Positions 55,049 to 63,129 of a DNA stretch of 64,000 nt are shown here, one piece after another. Each line of letters starts with the position of its first letter. The first letter of the stretch is position 1. A program made the translations under genes and the position numbers. Source of the DNA: Bradyrhizobium sp. CCBAU 51627 (GTDB taxonomy: Bacteria; Pseudomonadota; Alphaproteobacteria; Rhizobiales; Xanthobacteraceae); assembly GCF_028128765.1 (NCBI RefSeq), contig NZ_LBJG01000089.1, positions 124,001 through 188,000 of the forward strand. Reading direction: 5' to 3'. A model generated the notes under the pieces. That model was not told the origin of the DNA and made no database searches. It was given only the letters and a program-made list of their open reading frames with translations.

Positions 55049-55997
55049 TGGCCTCTCCCTGCTGCCATTTGCGGCGTGCCAGGCCGAAATAGGAAAACAG
55101 CGTCGCGAACACCAGGAACGGGATCATTGACACTGCGATCGCCGCGCCCTCACCGAGCTCGCCGCCGGCGATGCCGCGCTGGAACGCGAGCGTCGCCAGC
55201 AAATGCGTCGAGTTGCCCGGCCCGCCGCGGGTAATGGCGTAGACCAGCTGGAAATCGGTGAAGGTGAAGATGATCGAGAAGGTCATGACGATGGCGAGGA
55301 TCGGCATCATCATCGGGAAGGTGATGTAGCGGAAGCGCTGCCACGAACTGGCGCCGTCCAGCATGGCGGCCTCGTAGAGCGAAGGCGAGATGGTCTGCAG
55401 GCCCGCCAGCAGCGAGATCGCGACAAAGGGAATGCCGCGCCAGATGTTGGCGGCGATCAGCGAGAAGCGCGCCGGCCAGGGCGAGCCGAGGAAGTCGATA
55501 TTGGTCGACTTCCAGTGCAGCACGTCGACCAGCAGATAGGAGATGATCGAGAATTGGGGATCGTAGATCCACCAGAACGCCAGCGCCGACAGCACTGTCG
55601 GCACGATCCAAGGCAAGAGGATGATCGCGCGCAGCAGGCTCTTGAACGGGAAATGGTTGTTGAGCAGCAGTGCAAGCCAGAAGCCGAGCGCGAATTTCCC
55701 GAAGGTCGCGATACCAGTGTAGATCACGCTGTAGGACACCGCGCCCCACCACAAGGGATCGCTGAGCAGATACTGGAAATTATCGAGGCCGACGAAGATG
55801 CCTTTCTGGCCGATCGTGGTGTCGGTGAAGGCGAGCCAGATGCCGAGGCCGAGCGGGTAGGTCAGGAACACCGCGAGCAACCCGATCGCGGGCGCAAGAC
55901 ACATCGCGATCAGAAACGGCTTGTAGTCGAACAGGCGGACAAGCCAGTTCGGTTGCCGCTGGGCCAGTACGGGAGAGGAGAGGGTGGTTACGGACAT
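55041..55997 (-). CDS. Sugar-type ABC permease (MalF-like)
   Basis: A 318-residue permease with six helices and the coupling loop YEAAMLDGASSWQRFRYITF. It overlaps the next permease by 8 bp. It lies 163 bp downstream of the binding-protein gene, with a compound palindromic repeat in that gap. Confidence 0.9.
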   Translation of the reverse strand: MSVTTLSSPVLAQRQPNWLVRLFDYKPFLIAMCLAPAIGLLAVFLTYPLGLGIWLAFTDTTIGQKGIFVGLDNFQYLLSDPLWWGAVSYSVIYTGIATFGKFALGFWLALLLNNHFPFKSLLRAIILLPWIVPTVLSALAFWWIYDPQFSIISYLLVDVLHWKSTNIDFLGSPWPARFSLIAANIWRGIPFVAISLLAGLQTISPSLYEAAMLDGASSWQRFRYITFPMMMPILAIVMTFSIIFTFTDFQLVYAITRGGPGNSTHLLATLAFQRGIAGGELGEGAAIAVSMIPFLVFATLFSYFGLARRKWQQGEAND

Positions 55998-56030
55998 CGG
56001 GGCGTTGTCCTGTTCTAGAAAGTCACTCCA

Positions 56031-56154
56031 CCGTCATTGCGAGCGAAGCGAAGCGAAGCAATCCAGTCTGTCTCCACAGTGAAAGTCTGGATTGCTTCGT
56101 CGCATCAGTACAAAATTGCTTGGCAATTTTGTCACGAGCTCCTCGCAATGACGG
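56031..56154. repeat. Compound palindromic repeat between binding-protein and permease genes
   Basis: 124 bp with three nested or adjacent inverted pairs. The outer ends are ccgtcattgcgag and ctcgcaatgacgg. Inside, gaagcaatccag pairs with ctggattgcttc, and caaaattgc pairs with gcaattttg. It resembles a repeat abundant in Bradyrhizobium genomes (GTCATTGCGAG ends). Confidence 0.85.
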
Positions 56155-56160
56155 CGCTTC

Positions 56161-57504
56161 TTACCTCTGCCGCCGGAAATACCGCTTGCAGCGCTGCTCG
56201 GCTTCGGCGGCCGCGGCTTCCGGCGTGGCCGCACCGGTCGCAACGGACGCGAACATCTGGATCAGCACGTAGTCGGCGCTGACGGCACCGGTCGCCGTCG
56301 AGATCGGACCTTTGTAGCCGTCGTAATAGCTGCTGTTCATGGTGTCCTTGAAGATCGCGACCTTGGGATCACCTTTCCACACGGCGGCCTCCGCATAGGC
56401 GGCCAGCGGCTGCGCCCAATAGCCGGAATTGGCATTGAGCCACGGCTCGTACTGGTCCTTTTCCAGCATGTATTGCAGGAAGGCCTTTGCGGCGTTGGGA
56501 TACTGGCTGTGCTTGAACACCATGGCGTTCAGCGTCAGGCCCGCCATCGGCGAGATCTTCGCCACGCCCTTCGGCAGGAATTGATGTTCGGTGTCGTCGG
56601 CGATCGCCTTGGTCGCCGGATCGTTCTTCAGCGAAAAATAGAGCGAGACGCCGTTGGCGGTCAGCGAAATCTCCTGTGCAGCATAGGCACGGTTGTTGCT
56701 GACGTCGTTCCACGACGTCGTGCCGGCGATGAAGGTCGGGTAGAGCTGCTTGACCCAGTTCAGCGCGGCGATCGTCTCCTTGCTGTTGATGGTGACATTG
56801 CCCTGTTCGTCCAGCAGGGCTGCGTTGTGCGACCACAGCGCCCAGTTGGCAAATCCGTTGCCGTCGCCTTTGGCGTTGCCGAGCGCGAAGCCCGCGGGCT
56901 TGCCGGCCTTCTGCAGCTTCTGGCAGAGATCGAGGATGCCGGCGTGCTCCTCGGGCACCTTATCGAAGCCGACCGATTTCAGGATCGATTTGCGGTAGAC
57001 CAGCGGCCCGCCGGAGGCGCCGAACGGCAGGCCGATCCAGGTGTCGCTCTTGTTCTTCTTGCCGTAACGCTGTGCCAACGGCAGCCAGCCGCCATAGCGC
57101 TTGCCGACATAGTCGGCGACGTCGGTCAGCTCGATCAGTTTGTCGATATAGATGTGCGGTGCGTCGGAGAAGCCGATGATGATGTCGGGGCCGGCGCCTG
57201 AATTGGCGGTCACCGCGGTCTGCTGGTTGATGTCCTCCCAGCCGACGAAGTCGACCTTGACTTCGACGCCAGTCTCCTTGGTGAATTTGGCCGCGTTGGC
57301 GCGGAAAACGTCCTCGTCGGCCTGGACGAAGCGCACCGGCCGCAGCATGCGCAGACTTGCGCCCTTCTCGATCGGCAGCTTCGGGGCGGGGACATCGGTG
57401 GCCTTGATTGCGGATTGAGCGTGCGCTGCAACACCCGTGGCAGCGACCGTTGCAGCGGACAGACCCAGCACCAAGGCATCACGACGTGTGATGTCGTTCC
57501 TCAT
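56161..57504 (-). CDS. ABC transporter extracellular solute-binding protein
   Basis: A 447-residue periplasmic binding protein. The N-terminus RNDITRRDALVLGLSAATVA with AHAQ is a Tat-type signal. The mature protein is a family 1 binding protein (VDFVGWEDINQQTAVTANSG, then GPDIIIGFSDAPHIY). The substrate is unknown. It is followed by two permeases and preceded by a 2-hydroxyacid dehydrogenase gene on the same strand, which may act on the imported compound. Confidence 0.9.
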   Translation of the reverse strand: MRNDITRRDALVLGLSAATVAATGVAAHAQSAIKATDVPAPKLPIEKGASLRMLRPVRFVQADEDVFRANAAKFTKETGVEVKVDFVGWEDINQQTAVTANSGAGPDIIIGFSDAPHIYIDKLIELTDVADYVGKRYGGWLPLAQRYGKKNKSDTWIGLPFGASGGPLVYRKSILKSVGFDKVPEEHAGILDLCQKLQKAGKPAGFALGNAKGDGNGFANWALWSHNAALLDEQGNVTINSKETIAALNWVKQLYPTFIAGTTSWNDVSNNRAYAAQEISLTANGVSLYFSLKNDPATKAIADDTEHQFLPKGVAKISPMAGLTLNAMVFKHSQYPNAAKAFLQYMLEKDQYEPWLNANSGYWAQPLAAYAEAAVWKGDPKVAIFKDTMNSSYYDGYKGPISTATGAVSADYVLIQMFASVATGAATPEAAAAEAEQRCKRYFRRQR

Positions 57505-57525
57505 CGGTTCCTCCCTATGATGTCT

Positions 57526-57555
57526 CCCTTCCCGGCGTTGATCGCCGGTGAAGGG
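57526..57555 (-). terminator. Hairpin between dehydrogenase and binding-protein genes
   Basis: The arms cccttcccggcg and cgccggtgaaggg pair with one bulged T and a 5-nt loop. There is no T tract, so it may be a weak terminator or a processing site in one transcript. Confidence 0.5.
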
Positions 57556-57592
57556 CCGTTTCAGTCTTTCGGCGCGATTTGCACCGGCCGCC

Positions 57593-58636
57593 TTAGCTGT
57601 TGGGCCCGCGATCCATGCTGACGGGTTGCCAGCGGCGGAGCGCGGTGTCCTGCAGCACCGACGGATTGACGCAGCTTACCGGCCACATGCCCTGAAGCAC
57701 CAGTGACAATTCGTAGCCCACCCGGCGCTTGCGCGCTTCGTCGAACCGTGCCGAGGCCGAGGCGACATGGGCGGTCAGCGTCACGTTTTCCATGCTCAGA
57801 ATCGGGTTGTTGTGCGAGGGCGGTTCCTTCTCCAGCACGTCGAGCGCGGCGTGCGCGATCCATCCCTCCTGCAGCGCCTTGATCAGGCTTTCCTCGTCCA
57901 CCGTGGCGCCGCGTCCCGTGTTGATGAAGATCGAGCCCTTCTTCATCTGCCGAAAATGCTTCTCGGTCAGCATGTGATGCACCTCGGGCCGGGCGGGTGC
58001 GTGCATCGACACGAAATCCGATTGCGACAGCACCTCGTTCAGCGTCGCCGGCATCACGCCGTGATCGTACATCAGCGTTTCCTGGATGAAGGGATCGTAG
58101 GCCATCATGCGAAGGCCGAAGGGAGCCGCCCGCTTCGCCACAGCACGCGCGACGCGGCCGAACGAGATGAAGCCGAGCGTCTGGCCCATCAGCCGCGGAA
58201 TCTTCAGCAGCGCCGGCCGGCCCTCGGCCCAGCGGCCGGTGCGCACCATCCTGTCTTGCTCCACCAGACGGCGGAAGCCGGCGAGCAGCAGCATCATGGC
58301 ATGATCGGCGACCTCCTCGATGAAAGTGTCGGGGATGTTGGTCACCGGAATTCCACGGGCGGTGGCGGCCTTCACGTCGACGCTGTCGACGCCGACCGAG
58401 CCGAGCGTGATGACCTTGCAGTTCTGCAAGCTGTCGATGATAGTCTTTGAGATCGGGATGCCCTTGGCGTAGATCGCATCGGCATTCCTGGCGGCGGCGA
58501 TGAACTCCGCCTCGTTGGCGGGCGCCTCGACGATCTCGGCATCAATCGGGTCGAGCGCCTCGCGCTCATAGGAATAATCGCTGCCCGCGACCGTGAAGCT
58601 CGCGCCCTTCGGCGTCACCACCCTGTATTTCGGCAT
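57593..58636 (-). CDS. D-2-hydroxyacid dehydrogenase family protein
   Basis: A 347-residue protein of the D-isomer 2-hydroxyacid dehydrogenase family. The catalytic Arg (INTGRGATVDEESL), Glu (LDVLEKEPP) and His (LTAHVASASA) are present. The nucleotide-binding loop is unusual: LGFISFGRVARAVA instead of the normal GxxGxGxxG, with Ser and Ala at two glycine positions. The ATG at 58636 follows GGGAG. It lies upstream of the second ABC operon on the same strand, so a link to metabolism of the imported substrate is possible. Confidence 0.85.
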   Translation of the reverse strand: MPKYRVVTPKGASFTVAGSDYSYEREALDPIDAEIVEAPANEAEFIAAARNADAIYAKGIPISKTIIDSLQNCKVITLGSVGVDSVDVKAATARGIPVTNIPDTFIEEVADHAMMLLLAGFRRLVEQDRMVRTGRWAEGRPALLKIPRLMGQTLGFISFGRVARAVAKRAAPFGLRMMAYDPFIQETLMYDHGVMPATLNEVLSQSDFVSMHAPARPEVHHMLTEKHFRQMKKGSIFINTGRGATVDEESLIKALQEGWIAHAALDVLEKEPPSHNNPILSMENVTLTAHVASASARFDEARKRRVGYELSLVLQGMWPVSCVNPSVLQDTALRRWQPVSMDRGPNS

Positions 58637-58836
58637 TTGCTGCTCCCGATTTGGTTTGTCGGTTCTTGTTGCGGCCCGCATCCTCGAGTGGGCCTTTGCG
58701 TCTTTTACGCGAAATCGGCGGGGCGGCGTACAATTCCCGGTTGGTGCCGGAGCGATTATTTGCCGCTTTTCGCGGGCGTCGTCCGGGCTTCTACGGAGGC
58801 GCGTAAGGAACTTGATAAGGGGTCGCCCACTAAAAA

Positions 58837-58850
58837 TTGATTCAAATCAA
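58837..58850. promoter_or_regulatory. Near-perfect FNR/FixK box upstream of the chemoreceptor gene
   Basis: TTGATTCAAATCAA, i.e. TTGAT-N4-ATCAA, the classical FNR/FixK consensus. Its centre is only about 45 bp before the ATG at 58889, too close for normal class II activation with a ribosome-binding site, so repression or a leaderless-like arrangement is possible. Confidence 0.72.
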
Positions 58851-58888
58851 AATGCCTGCGGTGTTGTTCCGCGTCATTCGAGGAGCCC

Positions 58889-60577
58889 ATGGTGAAGTTG
58901 AGCAATTTGAAGATCGTCCCAAAGCTGGGCATCCTTGTCGGCGTCACCTTGTTCGGCCTGTGCGTCTCCGGAGTGTTGGCCGCCTATCTGATGAAGAGCG
59001 CCATGGTTGAGGCGCGCATCGACCAGACCAAGGCGATCGTCGATCTCGGTCGCAACTACGCCGCCGCTTTGAAGAAGCGCGTTGATGCCGGCGAGCTGAC
59101 GAAGGATGCGGCCATGGCCGAGCTTCGTCGCTACGGCAACGCCATGACCTACGACAACGGCTCGGGCTATCTGTTCGGCACGACCTATGATGGCATCACC
59201 CAGCTTGCGCCCGATCCGAAGCAGATCGGGATGAACCGCATGGACGTCGTGACCAACGGTCGCAAGCTGTCGGTCGAGCTGATGGAGGGCGTCAAGGCCA
59301 ATGGCTCGATCCTGTTGCACTATGAATATGTCAAGCCCGGTCAGCCAACGCCGGTCCGCAAGATCGGTTATGCCGTCGCCGTTCCCGGCTTCGACATGTA
59401 TCTCGGCACCGGCGCCTATCTCGACGACATCGACGCCAAGATGAGCCCGGTGTTCTGGTCGCTTGGCCTTGCCATCCTCGCCATTCTCATCGTCGCCGGT
59501 AGCGTCGCCTGGATGATCGGTCGCAGCATCAGCCGTCCGCTGGCCCTGCTCGGCACCCGCATGAAGGACCTTGCCGACGGCAAGCTCGAGGGCGATATCC
59601 CCGGCGTCGGCCGCGGCGACGAGGTCGGCGCGATGGCTTCGACCGTCCAGATCTTCAAGGACAACGCCGTCCGCATTCGCGAGATCGAGAAGAGCGAGGC
59701 GGACGCGAAGGAGCGCGCCGCGGCGGAACGTCGTCGCGCCATGGAAGACATCGCCAACGATTTCGAACGCAGCGTCAACGGCATCGTCCGCTCGGTCTCC
59801 ACGGCCGCGGCCGGCATGCAGTCCACGGCGCAGTCGATGACCGCGACCGCGAGCGATGCCTCCTCGCGTGCGGCGACGGTCGGCGCAGCCTCGCAGAAGG
59901 CCTCCGGCAATGTCGGCACGGTTGCGGCCGCCGCCGAGGAGTTGTCGAGCTCGGTTGCGGAAATCTCCCGCCAGGTGACGCGCTCGACGGAAGTGGCGAG
60001 CCGCGCCGTCAGCGACGCCGAGCGTACCAACGCCACTGTGCAGGAGCTATCGACCGGCGCCGAAAAGATCGGTGAGGTGGTCAAGCTCATTCATTCGATC
60101 GCGGCGCAGACCAATCTGCTCGCGCTCAACGCCACCATCGAGGCGGCGCGCGCCGGTGAATCCGGCCGCGGCTTCGCCGTGGTCGCCTCCGAGGTCAAGG
60201 CACTGGCCAACCAGACCGCCAAGGCGACCGAGGAAATCTCCGCGCAAGTCGCGGCGATGCAGACCTCGACGAGCGATGCGGTCGCAGCGATCGGCGGCAT
60301 CACCCAGACCATCGCCGAGATGAGCGAGATCACGGCTGGCATTTCAAGCTCGATCGAGCAGCAGGGCGAGGCGACCCGCGAGATCGCCCGCAACATCCAG
60401 TCGGTCGCCGCCGGCTCGAGCGAGATCAACGCGCATATCGGCAGCGTCACCTCGGCGGCGGAAGCGACCGGCACCGCGGCCGGCGACGTGCTGACCAATG
60501 CCCGCGAGCTGGACCACCAGTCCGGCGCGCTGCGCAGCGCAGTGGACGGCTTCCTCGCCAAGGTGCGCGCGGCGTAA
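58889..60577 (+). CDS. Methyl-accepting chemotaxis protein with Cache domain
   Basis: A 562-residue transmembrane chemoreceptor. Helix 1 is at about residues 9-33 and helix 2 at about 188-210. A small Cache-type sensor lies between them (NGSGYLFGTTYDGITQLAPD and VAVPGFDMYLGTGAYLDDID). A HAMP domain and a signalling domain with the conserved hairpin tip QTNLLALNATIEAARAGESG follow. No C-terminal CheR-binding pentapeptide is visible. GAGGAG precedes the ATG by 4 nt. The ligand is unknown; Cache domains of this kind usually bind small organic acids. Confidence 0.93.
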   Translation: MVKLSNLKIVPKLGILVGVTLFGLCVSGVLAAYLMKSAMVEARIDQTKAIVDLGRNYAAALKKRVDAGELTKDAAMAELRRYGNAMTYDNGSGYLFGTTYDGITQLAPDPKQIGMNRMDVVTNGRKLSVELMEGVKANGSILLHYEYVKPGQPTPVRKIGYAVAVPGFDMYLGTGAYLDDIDAKMSPVFWSLGLAILAILIVAGSVAWMIGRSISRPLALLGTRMKDLADGKLEGDIPGVGRGDEVGAMASTVQIFKDNAVRIREIEKSEADAKERAAAERRRAMEDIANDFERSVNGIVRSVSTAAAGMQSTAQSMTATASDASSRAATVGAASQKASGNVGTVAAAAEELSSSVAEISRQVTRSTEVASRAVSDAERTNATVQELSTGAEKIGEVVKLIHSIAAQTNLLALNATIEAARAGESGRGFAVVASEVKALANQTAKATEEISAQVAAMQTSTSDAVAAIGGITQTIAEMSEITAGISSSIEQQGEATREIARNIQSVAAGSSEINAHIGSVTSAAEATGTAAGDVLTNARELDHQSGALRSAVDGFLAKVRAA

Positions 60578-60596
60578 ATTTCCTGTTGAGCTGTGT

Positions 60597-60631
60597 AGGT
60601 GGGCAAGACGCATGCCCACCTTTTTCTTTCT
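60597..60631 (+). terminator. Rho-independent terminator of the chemoreceptor gene
   Basis: A perfect 9-bp stem aggtgggca / tgcccacct (7-nt loop) followed by ttttctttct. It is the clearest intrinsic terminator on the plus strand in this window. Confidence 0.9.
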
Positions 60632-60648
60632 GAGGTCGCCGTGCGGCG

Positions 60649-61584
60649 TTACTTCACCGCCGAACCCTGCCGCGAGGCAATGACGACGCCAGCGAGCACC
60701 AGGGCGTAGCCGACCAGGTGGAACGGCTGCAGTCTTTCGCCGAGCAGCAGGATCGCCATCGCCGAGCCGAACACCGGCACCAGATGGAAGAACGGCGCGG
60801 CGCGGTTCGGGCCGATCAGCGCGACGCCGCGATTAAAGAAGAGATAGGCGAGCGTCGAAGGGAAGATCAGGATGTAGCCGAGCGTCATCAGCGTCACGGC
60901 GTCGAATTGAATGACATTGCCCTGCCAAGCCTCCCAGATCGCCGTCGGCAGCAGCATCGTGGCGCCGCAGCAGGTGGTGAAGGACAGGAATGACAGCTGG
61001 TGGATCTTCGGCCGGCGCGGGATGAAGGCGGAGTAGAGCCCGAACGCCACCAGCGAGGAGGCGAACATGATGTCGCCTCTGTTGAACGAGATACTCGCCA
61101 ACGCCGCGAGATCGCCGCGCAGGATGATGATCAGCACGCCGATCAGCGAGATCGCGATCCCGGCAAGCTGCGCGCCCGTCAGCCGCACGCCGAACAGCAC
61201 CAGCGACCACAGCGCCACGAACAGGGGACCTGCCGACTGGATCAGCAGCGCGTTCAGCGCCTCGGTATATTGCATCGCCCAGTACGAGATCGCGTTGTTG
61301 AAGGCAAAGCCGACCAGCGACAGGAACAGCATCAAGGGCAGGCTCTTGCGTAACGCCGGCCAGTCGCGCTTCAGGTGGGGCCAGGCGAACGGCAGCAGGA
61401 TCAGGAACACGCCGAACCAGCGGATCGTGGTGACCGTCAATGGCGGCACATGCGCGCCGACGTGACGCGCGAGCACGATGTTGCCGGCCCAGAACAGCGA
61501 ACTGAGGCTCAGCAGAAGATAGGGCTGGTTGTTGAGCCAACTGGCGGGATTCGTGGCCGGTGGCGCAGGCGAAGCGATCGTCAT
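60649..61584 (-). CDS. EamA/DMT-family transporter
   Basis: A 311-residue inner-membrane protein with ten predicted helices arranged as two EamA repeats: SLSSLFWAGNIVLARHVGAH in the first and IFPSTLAYLFFNRGVALIGP in the second. Members export amino acids or other metabolites; the substrate is unknown. The ATG at 61584 is used. It is clearly paralogous to the gene at 62066-63001. Confidence 0.88.
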   Translation of the reverse strand: MTIASPAPPATNPASWLNNQPYLLLSLSSLFWAGNIVLARHVGAHVPPLTVTTIRWFGVFLILLPFAWPHLKRDWPALRKSLPLMLFLSLVGFAFNNAISYWAMQYTEALNALLIQSAGPLFVALWSLVLFGVRLTGAQLAGIAISLIGVLIIILRGDLAALASISFNRGDIMFASSLVAFGLYSAFIPRRPKIHQLSFLSFTTCCGATMLLPTAIWEAWQGNVIQFDAVTLMTLGYILIFPSTLAYLFFNRGVALIGPNRAAPFFHLVPVFGSAMAILLLGERLQPFHLVGYALVLAGVVIASRQGSAVK

Positions 61585-61677
61585 GGGCGTCGCTTGCGAC
61601 CTTGCGCCGGATTGCCGTCGTGACACAAGTCACGCCGCTGCAATGCTACAATGCAGGCAGGACCAGAGGAGGTGCCA

Positions 61678-62130
61678 TTGGCGGTCAATATGTTGAACAT
61701 CCAGGGTCTCGAAGCGCTGGAGCAGCATACTCCGGTGGTGATGCTGAACCTAATGCGTTTCCACGCGCGCTCGCGCGACGGGGAGGGCTCCGGATGGGAT
61801 GCTTATTTGCGCTACAGCGCGATCACCGTACCCATGATCAAGGCGCGGGGCGGCACCCTGCTGTGGACCGGCGAGGCCAAGGCCGTCGTGCTCGGCCCTC
61901 ACGCCGGCAACGATTGGGATTTCGTCGCGCTGGTCTACTATCCCACGGTCGCGGCGTTCCTCGACATGATGACGTCGGAGGCTTACGAGCGAGAAGCAGA
62001 TCCGCATCGCGTCAACGGCTGTGCCGAGCACGTCATCATCGCGACGAGCGAGGCGTACAGCAAATTCAGGAGTGCATCTGCTTCCGCGACGCCACGAACA
62101 CGCCCGACAGCACCAGCGCGAAGCCGATGA
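61678..62130 (+). CDS. DUF1330-like protein
   Basis: A 150-residue soluble protein. The N-terminal half contains VVMLNLMRFHARSRDGEG and WTGEAKAVVLGPHAGNDWDF, typical of DUF1330 (dimeric alpha-beta barrel type). The start is a TTG at 61678 with GAGGAGG 5 nt upstream; an ATG at 61690 is possible. The last 20 residues are a basic Ser/Ala/Arg tail and overlap the 3' end of the convergent EamA gene by 65 bp. Function unknown. Confidence 0.75.
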   Translation: MAVNMLNIQGLEALEQHTPVVMLNLMRFHARSRDGEGSGWDAYLRYSAITVPMIKARGGTLLWTGEAKAVVLGPHAGNDWDFVALVYYPTVAAFLDMMTSEAYEREADPHRVNGCAEHVIIATSEAYSKFRSASASATPRTRPTAPARSR

Positions 62131-63001
62131 AGTGGAAGGCCTGCGGGCGCTCGCCCAGGAAGGCCATGGCCATGATCGAGCCGAACACCGGTACGACGTG
62201 GAAGAACGGCGCGGCGCGGTTGGCGCCGATCAGCCGGACGCCGCGGTTGAAGCAGAGGTAGGCGAGCGTCGAGGGAAACACCGCGACATAGAACAAGGTG
62301 AGCAGGTTCGGTCCGTCGAGCTTCATCACCGGACGCGCCGACAATTCCCAGATCTCCAGCGGAATCAGGCAGGCGGCACCGGCGCCGAAGGTGAAGGCGA
62401 GGAATGACAGGCCGTGGATCGGCGGTCGCTTCAAGGTCAGCACCGAATAGAGTGCGAAGATGATCAGCGCGACGATGAAGATCAGGTCGCCCTTGTTGAA
62501 GGCGATATTCGACAGCGTGGTGATATCGCCATGCAGCAGGATGATCAGCACGCCGCACATCGAGAGAGCTACGCCGAAGGCCTGCGCCGCGGTGAGGCGG
62601 ATGCCAAGGATAACCAGCGACCACAGCGCCACGACCAGCGGCGCGGCCGACTGCAGCAGCAGTGTGTTGAGTGCCTGGGTGTACTCCAGCGCCCAATATT
62701 GCAGGGTGTTGAACGCGCCGATGCCGGTGATCGAGACCACGATCATCAGCCACAGCTTTTTGCGGATCGCCGGCCAGTCCTGGGCGAGATGTTTCCGGGC
62801 GAACGGCAGCACCAGCAGGAAGGCGAAGAACCAGCGCAGGAAGGAGAGCGTCACCGGCGGGATGTGGCCGGCGGCAAGCCGCCCGACAATTGCATTGCCG
62901 GCCCAGCACAGCGCGGTGATGCTGAGCAGGAGATAAGGCTGGTTGGCAATCCAGTGCTGGCCGGATGTTTCGGCGCTCGTGGTCTGGCCGGTGGCGGACA
63001 T
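62066..63001 (-). CDS. EamA/DMT-family transporter, second copy
   Basis: A 311-residue transporter very similar to the copy at 60649-61584 over its whole length, e.g. NQPYLLLSITALCWAGNAIV and AVFPSTLAYLCFNRGVRLIG. Ten helices. The ATG at 63001 begins MSATGQTTSAETSGQHW. Its 3' end overlaps the DUF1330-like gene. The pair probably arose by local duplication with DUF1330 left in between. Confidence 0.88.
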   Translation of the reverse strand: MSATGQTTSAETSGQHWIANQPYLLLSITALCWAGNAIVGRLAAGHIPPVTLSFLRWFFAFLLVLPFARKHLAQDWPAIRKKLWLMIVVSITGIGAFNTLQYWALEYTQALNTLLLQSAAPLVVALWSLVILGIRLTAAQAFGVALSMCGVLIILLHGDITTLSNIAFNKGDLIFIVALIIFALYSVLTLKRPPIHGLSFLAFTFGAGAACLIPLEIWELSARPVMKLDGPNLLTLFYVAVFPSTLAYLCFNRGVRLIGANRAAPFFHVVPVFGSIMAMAFLGERPQAFHFIGFALVLSGVFVASRKQMHS

Positions 63002-63129
63002 CGTGATTGTTGTGGCCCCGCGTCATGCGCCGAGCCTCGGCCCGGCGGATGTTCGGGCCGTCCCATGGCCCGGCACGGTCCAAAGACACGGAAATTGGCC
63101 CGATATCAATGGGGCGGGGCGCATCGCCT

